Below are positions 60,013 to 64,000 of a stretch of DNA of 64,000 nt, in pieces (the stretch's first letter is position 1; each line of letters starts with the position of its first letter). Origin of the DNA: an uncultured Lachnospiraceae bacterium (GTDB lineage: Bacteria > Bacillota > Clostridia > Lachnospirales > Lachnospiraceae). A program made the position numbers and the translations under genes. The notes beneath the pieces were generated by a model, which worked only from the letters and a program-made list of their open reading frames with translations, had not been told where the DNA came from and did no database searches. The DNA lies in contig CAJTUB010000007.1 of assembly GCA_910579465.1 (NCBI GenBank), positions 139,111 to 203,110 of the forward strand. Direction: 5' to 3'.

Positions 60013-60492
60013 CTATTCTTCTGACGCTCCGGCATCATGCAGCTTTCCCTCTACCTTTTCCACGTAGACAATGCCGTCCAGATGGTCAATTTCATGGCAG
60101 AACGCGCGCGCCAGAAGCTCTGTCCCCTTAATTTCATACGGCTCCATCTTAAGGTTCAGGGCACGCACCGTAACCTCGTTCGGTCTGGTAACGGTTCCCG
60201 CCTTTCCCGGGACGCTTAAGCAGCCCTCATCCCCGGTCTGGCTTCCCGACGTAGCAATAATTTCCGGATTCAGCATCACAATCGGCTGGTTGCCCTCCGC
60301 TGTCACATCAATGACGACAATCCGCTTCAGAACGCCGACCTGCGGCGCCGCAAGTCCTACGCCGTTTGCCGCATACATCGTCTCTAACATATCCTGTACC
60401 AGCGCCCTTACTTTATCATTTACCTCCGTTACCGGCTTGGCAACCTTCTGCAATACCGGGTCTCCCAATGTTCTTATTCTTCTTAACGCCAT
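60013..60492 (-). CDS. def: Peptide deformylase
   Basis: A 159-residue metalloenzyme that removes the N-formyl group of nascent proteins. The three motifs GVGLAAPQVG, EGCLSVPG and HEIDHLDG (zinc/iron ligands Cys, His, His) are intact. It is 18 nt downstream of priA. Confidence 0.98.
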   Translation of the reverse strand: MALRRIRTLGDPVLQKVAKPVTEVNDKVRALVQDMLETMYAANGVGLAAPQVGVLKRIVVIDVTAEGNQPIVMLNPEIIATSGSQTGDEGCLSVPGKAGTVTRPNEVTVRALNLKMEPYEIKGTELLARAFCHEIDHLDGIVYVEKVEGKLHDAGASEE

Positions 60493-60510
60493 TGTCTTAT
60501 CCTCCTGTTA

Positions 60511-62745
60511 TCAATAACCGTTGCATGGATTAAAATCAAATTGTATATTACATTTCACTGCAGCCTCTGTCAACTTCTTTTCCTCTGCCGCAGCCCGGCA
60601 AAACTGCATCAGGCGTTCGTAGTCAGGCGATTTTACATAAATGATATACCGGTACAAATCGTTCGCCTTTGCAAGACCTGCCGGAGCCGGTCCGATCAGC
60701 GTCCCCGTTTTTTCCTCCGGGAAAAGCATCCGGGAAAGCGAAACAGAGAGCCTCTTTGCACCCTGCAGGGCAGCCTCCTGTTCCTCCGCCTGTACCAGTA
60801 CCGCCAGGATATGCGCCGCCGGAGGATACCGGAGCAGCCGACGGTATGCCATCTCCTGCCGGTAAAACGCAGGATAGTCCCCGGCTGCCGCCGCCGTAAT
60901 GCTGTAATGCTCCGGCTGGTAGGTCTGGATTACTACCTCGCCCGGAAGCCGGTCCCTTCCTGCCCTGCCCGCAGCCTGTGCAAGCAGGCAGAACGTCCGC
61001 TCCGCCGCACGGTAATCCCCGGCATAAAGCGACAGGTCTGCGGCAATAATGCCGACCAGCGTTACCCGCGGAAAATCATGTCCCTTGACAATCATCTGCG
61101 TACCGATTAAAACCTGTGCCTCTCCTTTGGAAAACTCCTCAATAATCTTATCATGCCCGCCCTTCTGCTTCGTGGTATCGGCATCCATGCGCAGCACCTT
61201 TACCTCCGGAAACTCCCGCAGCACTGCCTCCTCTACCTTCTGCGTCCCGGTCCCGAACAGTCCGATATACTTCGAACCGCACGCCGGACAGAGCTTCGGC
61301 TGCTTCGTTTCATAGCCGCAATAATGGCACAAAAGCGTCCCGCCCTTATGGAACGTAAGCGAAACATCGCAATGAGGACATTTCATCCCTTCGCCGCAGG
61401 CACGGCAGGAAACCGTACCCGCATATCCCCGTCTATTTAAAAATAACATAACCTGCTCCCCTTTGGCAAGTCGTTCTTTCATCTGTTCCTTTAATTTTCT
61501 GCTGAAGATGGAACGGTTCCCGGCACGCAGCTCTTCCCGCAGGTCCACAATCTCCACCTGCGGCATCTGCGCCTCCTTGGCACGCTTTGTCAGGGTAAGC
61601 AGCCGGTACTGCCCGCTCTCTGCACGGGAATACGCCTCTAAGGACGGGGTCGCGGAGCCTAACAGCAGGGAGGCTCCGGTCAGGGAGGCAAGATATTCTG
61701 CCGTCTCCCTTGCATGATACCGCGGCGTCCCCTCGCTCTTATATGCGCCCTCCTGCTCCTCGTCAATCATAATCAGGCCAAGCCGCTCAAACGGCGTAAA
61801 CAACGCCGAACGCGGCCCGATCATCACGTCGATTTCCCCGTTCACGGCACGCAGATACTGGTCGTACCGCTCTCCGGCGGAAAGTCTCGAATGCAGTACC
61901 GAAACGCGCTCACCGAAACGCTCATAAAACCGACGCACGGTCTGAAACGTAAGGGAAATCTCCGGTATCAGCATAATTGCCTGCTTTCCCTCCCGGATGA
62001 CCCGTTCAATCAGCTCAAGGTACACCTCGGTTTTGCCGCTTCCGGTTACCCCGAACAAAAGATACGTTCCCCGCTTTCCTTCCCTGTAGTCCTGCCAGAC
62101 TGCCTCTACGGCTGCCTTCTGCTCCTCATTTAACTGCGGACGCTTCTCTGACCGTACTCCTGTTGCAGTATTGCGGTAGCAGGTTTCCTCCTGCATGGAA
62201 AAAATCCCGTCGCGGCAGACCGCTTCCACCGTTGCGGCGGAAATCCGGAGCTTCTGGAGCACCTCCCTGTAATCTGCCTCCGCCTTCCCGCGCAGTTCCT
62301 CTAACAGTCTGACACGCGCGGTAAACTTCCGTTCCACTGCCTCGTTATAATACTCCGTAAACCGTGCCTCATCTGCCACAGGCACCAGCGTCCGTTTCTT
62401 TACCTCCCTGACTGCCTGCTTGACCGGAAGCACCGTCTTTAACGCTTCATTCATCGTTCCGCCAAAATGCTCCTTCATCCAGTAGGCAAGGGCAATAAAC
62501 CGCCGTTCCAGGGAAACTGCTCCCTGCACTACGGATGCAATCTCTTTGGTGCGTGCCGGGTCAAACACGGGCGTATCCGACGTATCGATAATATAGCCCT
62601 CTACCATCCGCCCGCCTCCGCCAAACGGCACCTTTACCTTGGCTCCGGCAACCGCCTCCGCAAGAAGGGCATCCGGAATGGCATACTGATACGTTTTATC
62701 CAGTTTTTCCAGCGAAATGTCTACAATTACATCGGCATACCGCAT
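60511..62745 (-). CDS. priA: Primosomal protein N' (replication restart helicase)
   Basis: A 744-residue superfamily 2 helicase: N-terminal DNA-binding domain (YADVIVDISLEKLDKTYQYAIP), Walker A FGVTGSGKTEVYLEL, DEEQ box (LIMIDEEQEGAYKSEGTPRYHARETA), and the zinc-binding cysteine pairs CRACGEGMKCPHC and CHYCGYET...CPACGSKYIG. It restarts stalled replication forks. First gene of the long housekeeping run. Confidence 0.98.
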   Translation of the reverse strand: MRYADVIVDISLEKLDKTYQYAIPDALLAEAVAGAKVKVPFGGGGRMVEGYIIDTSDTPVFDPARTKEIASVVQGAVSLERRFIALAYWMKEHFGGTMNEALKTVLPVKQAVREVKKRTLVPVADEARFTEYYNEAVERKFTARVRLLEELRGKAEADYREVLQKLRISAATVEAVCRDGIFSMQEETCYRNTATGVRSEKRPQLNEEQKAAVEAVWQDYREGKRGTYLLFGVTGSGKTEVYLELIERVIREGKQAIMLIPEISLTFQTVRRFYERFGERVSVLHSRLSAGERYDQYLRAVNGEIDVMIGPRSALFTPFERLGLIMIDEEQEGAYKSEGTPRYHARETAEYLASLTGASLLLGSATPSLEAYSRAESGQYRLLTLTKRAKEAQMPQVEIVDLREELRAGNRSIFSRKLKEQMKERLAKGEQVMLFLNRRGYAGTVSCRACGEGMKCPHCDVSLTFHKGGTLLCHYCGYETKQPKLCPACGSKYIGLFGTGTQKVEEAVLREFPEVKVLRMDADTTKQKGGHDKIIEEFSKGEAQVLIGTQMIVKGHDFPRVTLVGIIAADLSLYAGDYRAAERTFCLLAQAAGRAGRDRLPGEVVIQTYQPEHYSITAAAAGDYPAFYRQEMAYRRLLRYPPAAHILAVLVQAEEQEAALQGAKRLSVSLSRMLFPEEKTGTLIGPAPAGLAKANDLYRYIIYVKSPDYERLMQFCRAAAEEKKLTEAAVKCNIQFDFNPCNGY

Positions 62746-62809
62746 GATGTCCCGTTTCCTCCTTCTTGTCCGGATCCCCGGATTCCGGGGAACCGCACGT
62801 CCTTCTCTG

Positions 62810-64000
62810 TTACAGGATTCCGAGACGCGCCCGCTCCTCCTCTGTCAGCTCCTCCACAACCTCACGGACCAGCTTCCTGTCATCCATCGGATACTTTACC
62901 CCGCGGATTTCCTGATAATCCTCGTGTCCCTTCCCGGCAAGCACAATCACATCGTCCTCTTTTGCATTGACAATCGCATAGCGGATTGCCTCTTTCCTGT
63001 CCGCTATCGTGACGCTCCCGCCGTCTGCCTTTTTCACGCCGGTCAGAATATCCTCTATAATTGCTTCCGGCTCCTCAAACCGCGGATTATCTGACGTAAC
63101 AATCGTCAGGTCCGCGTAGCGGGAAGAAATCTCTCCCATCTCGAACCGGCGGCTCCGGGAGCGGTTCCCGCCGCAGCCAAACAGACAGACCAGACGCTTC
63201 GGCCCATACTCCCGCAGCGCCACAAGCAGGCTCTTTAAACTCATCGCATTATGCGCATAATCAATCATCAATGAAAACTTCGGGGAAACCTCTACCGTTT
63301 CCAGCCTTCCTCTTACCTGTACTTCGGAGAGGGCCCGTTTCATTACCTCCACCGGAACCCCCTGCCGCATGCAGATGGCAACCGCCGTCAACGAATTATA
63401 CACCGAAAACATCCCCGGTATCGGGACGGAAAATCCCGCCTCAAGTGCCCCCTCCGTACGGTAGGAAACCATCAGCTTCCCGTCCGTCCGGTGCAGGTCG
63501 ATATCCGCCGCACGCAGGTCCGCTCCCTCTCCGCAGCCATAGGTCATTACCTCGCAGGTATGCCCCTGCAGCATCCGCTCCCTATACGGGTCGTCCGCGT
63601 TCAGGATTCCGTAACGGCACTGCCGGAACAGGCTTGCCTTACAGGCGGCATATTCCTCAAAGTCTGCATGCTCCCCCGGACCGATATGGTCCGGCTCAAG
63701 ATTCGTAAAAATACCATAATCAAACAAAATACCGGCAACACGGGAGAGCTTCAACCCCTGCGAGGACACCTCCATTACGACCGCCCGGCACCCGTTCTCC
63801 ACCATTTCCCGGAGATATTTCTGTAATAGATAGGACTCCGGCGTCGTATGGTCCGCAGCCACTGTTTCTGCTCCGTTTTTGATTTCCACCGTTCCTACAA
63901 GACCTGCCTTGATGCCGACCGACTCTAAGATATGGTGTACCATGTACGCCGTCGTCGTCTTTCCCTTTGTGCCGGTAATCCCGATGGTCGTAAGCTTCCT
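62810..64000 (-). CDS. murE: UDP-N-acetylmuramoyl-tripeptide synthetase MurE (5' part cut by window)
   Basis: The frame enters the window at 64000 with RKLTTIGITGTKGKTTTAYM, so the N-terminal domain is outside (at least 396 residues are here). Motifs: ATP P-loop GTKGKTTTAYM, EVSSQGLKLSRV, TNLEPDHIG, and TSDNPRFEEPEAI, where the DNPR tetrapeptide marks meso-diaminopimelate specificity. A DAP-type wall is therefore expected. It sits well away from the dcw cluster, upstream of priA. Confidence 0.94.
   Translation of the reverse strand, partial: RKLTTIGITGTKGKTTTAYMVHHILESVGIKAGLVGTVEIKNGAETVAADHTTPESYLLQKYLREMVENGCRAVVMEVSSQGLKLSRVAGILFDYGIFTNLEPDHIGPGEHADFEEYAACKASLFRQCRYGILNADDPYRERMLQGHTCEVMTYGCGEGADLRAADIDLHRTDGKLMVSYRTEGALEAGFSVPIPGMFSVYNSLTAVAICMRQGVPVEVMKRALSEVQVRGRLETVEVSPKFSLMIDYAHNAMSLKSLLVALREYGPKRLVCLFGCGGNRSRSRRFEMGEISSRYADLTIVTSDNPRFEEPEAIIEDILTGVKKADGGSVTIADRKEAIRYAIVNAKEDDVIVLAGKGHEDYQEIRGVKYPMDDRKLVREVVEELTEEERARLGIL

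Noticed and set aside
62773..62790. CCCCGG-CCGGGG stem between murE and priA as a terminator
   Set aside because: It is short, lacks a T-run, and lies just before the priA ribosome binding site.

Overview
The window looks like a chromosomal segment of an anaerobic, spore-capable Clostridia, most likely a Lachnospiraceae-type Firmicute. The evidence is sporulation genes (spoIIGA, sigE, sigG), a firmicute rimP-nusA-ylxR-ylxQ-infB-rbfA order, a meso-DAP type MurE motif, a PrkC/Stp pair with PASTA domains, GGAGG-type ribosome binding sites and intermediate GC. All genes I can support, including one cut at each window edge, lie on the minus strand, so transcription runs from high to low coordinates throughout. 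I saw no tRNA, rRNA, CRISPR array, intact insertion sequence or prophage.

Layout from high to low coordinates. 64000-49955: murE (cut), then a tight housekeeping run priA-def-fmt-yugP-rsmB-rlmN-stp-prkC-rsgA-rpe-PilZ-thiN. 49940-45299: ychF, a divergent lgt-like gene, a DUF6273 lipoprotein and a PD-(D/E)XK (Rpn/transposase-like) nuclease. 45093-32884: a division and cell-wall (dcw) cluster mraZ-rsmH-ftsL-pbp-pbp-murD-ftsW-murA-ftsQ-ftsZ that lacks mraY, murF and murG. 32815-28961: a GGADGPTAI-motif protein of unknown role, then spoIIGA-sigE-sigG. 28889-27043: a DUF4474 protein and a metallophosphoesterase. 27016-17745: a ten-gene Mrp/Mbh-like cation/proton antiporter operon with four antiporter-type subunits. 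17656-12214: a CheX-like protein, a small membrane protein, an aconitase-family hydratase and a GH43 lipoprotein. 12152-3589: the nusA-infB operon continuing into nrnA-truB-ribF. 3527-1: an Na/Pi cotransporter and a cut surface lipoprotein.

Three themes stand out. First, cyclic-di-GMP and surface signalling: a c-di-GMP-I (GEMM) riboswitch with its own promoter and terminator precedes the cut lipoprotein, and a PilZ protein and a CheX-like protein lie in the same window. Second, readable sporulation control: a Spo0A box and long-spacer promoter precede spoIIGA, and a 14-bp stem encloses the sigG start codon beside its ribosome binding site. Third, the Mrp-like operon follows the MbhA-H order of archaeal membrane-bound hydrogenases but carries three further antiporter paralogues where hydrogenase genes would be. 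That operon is the best candidate here for a poorly described system.

Functions are assigned from motifs and family resemblance seen by eye; no database search was run. Start codons were moved from the longest frame where a ribosome binding site or operon overlap supported it.
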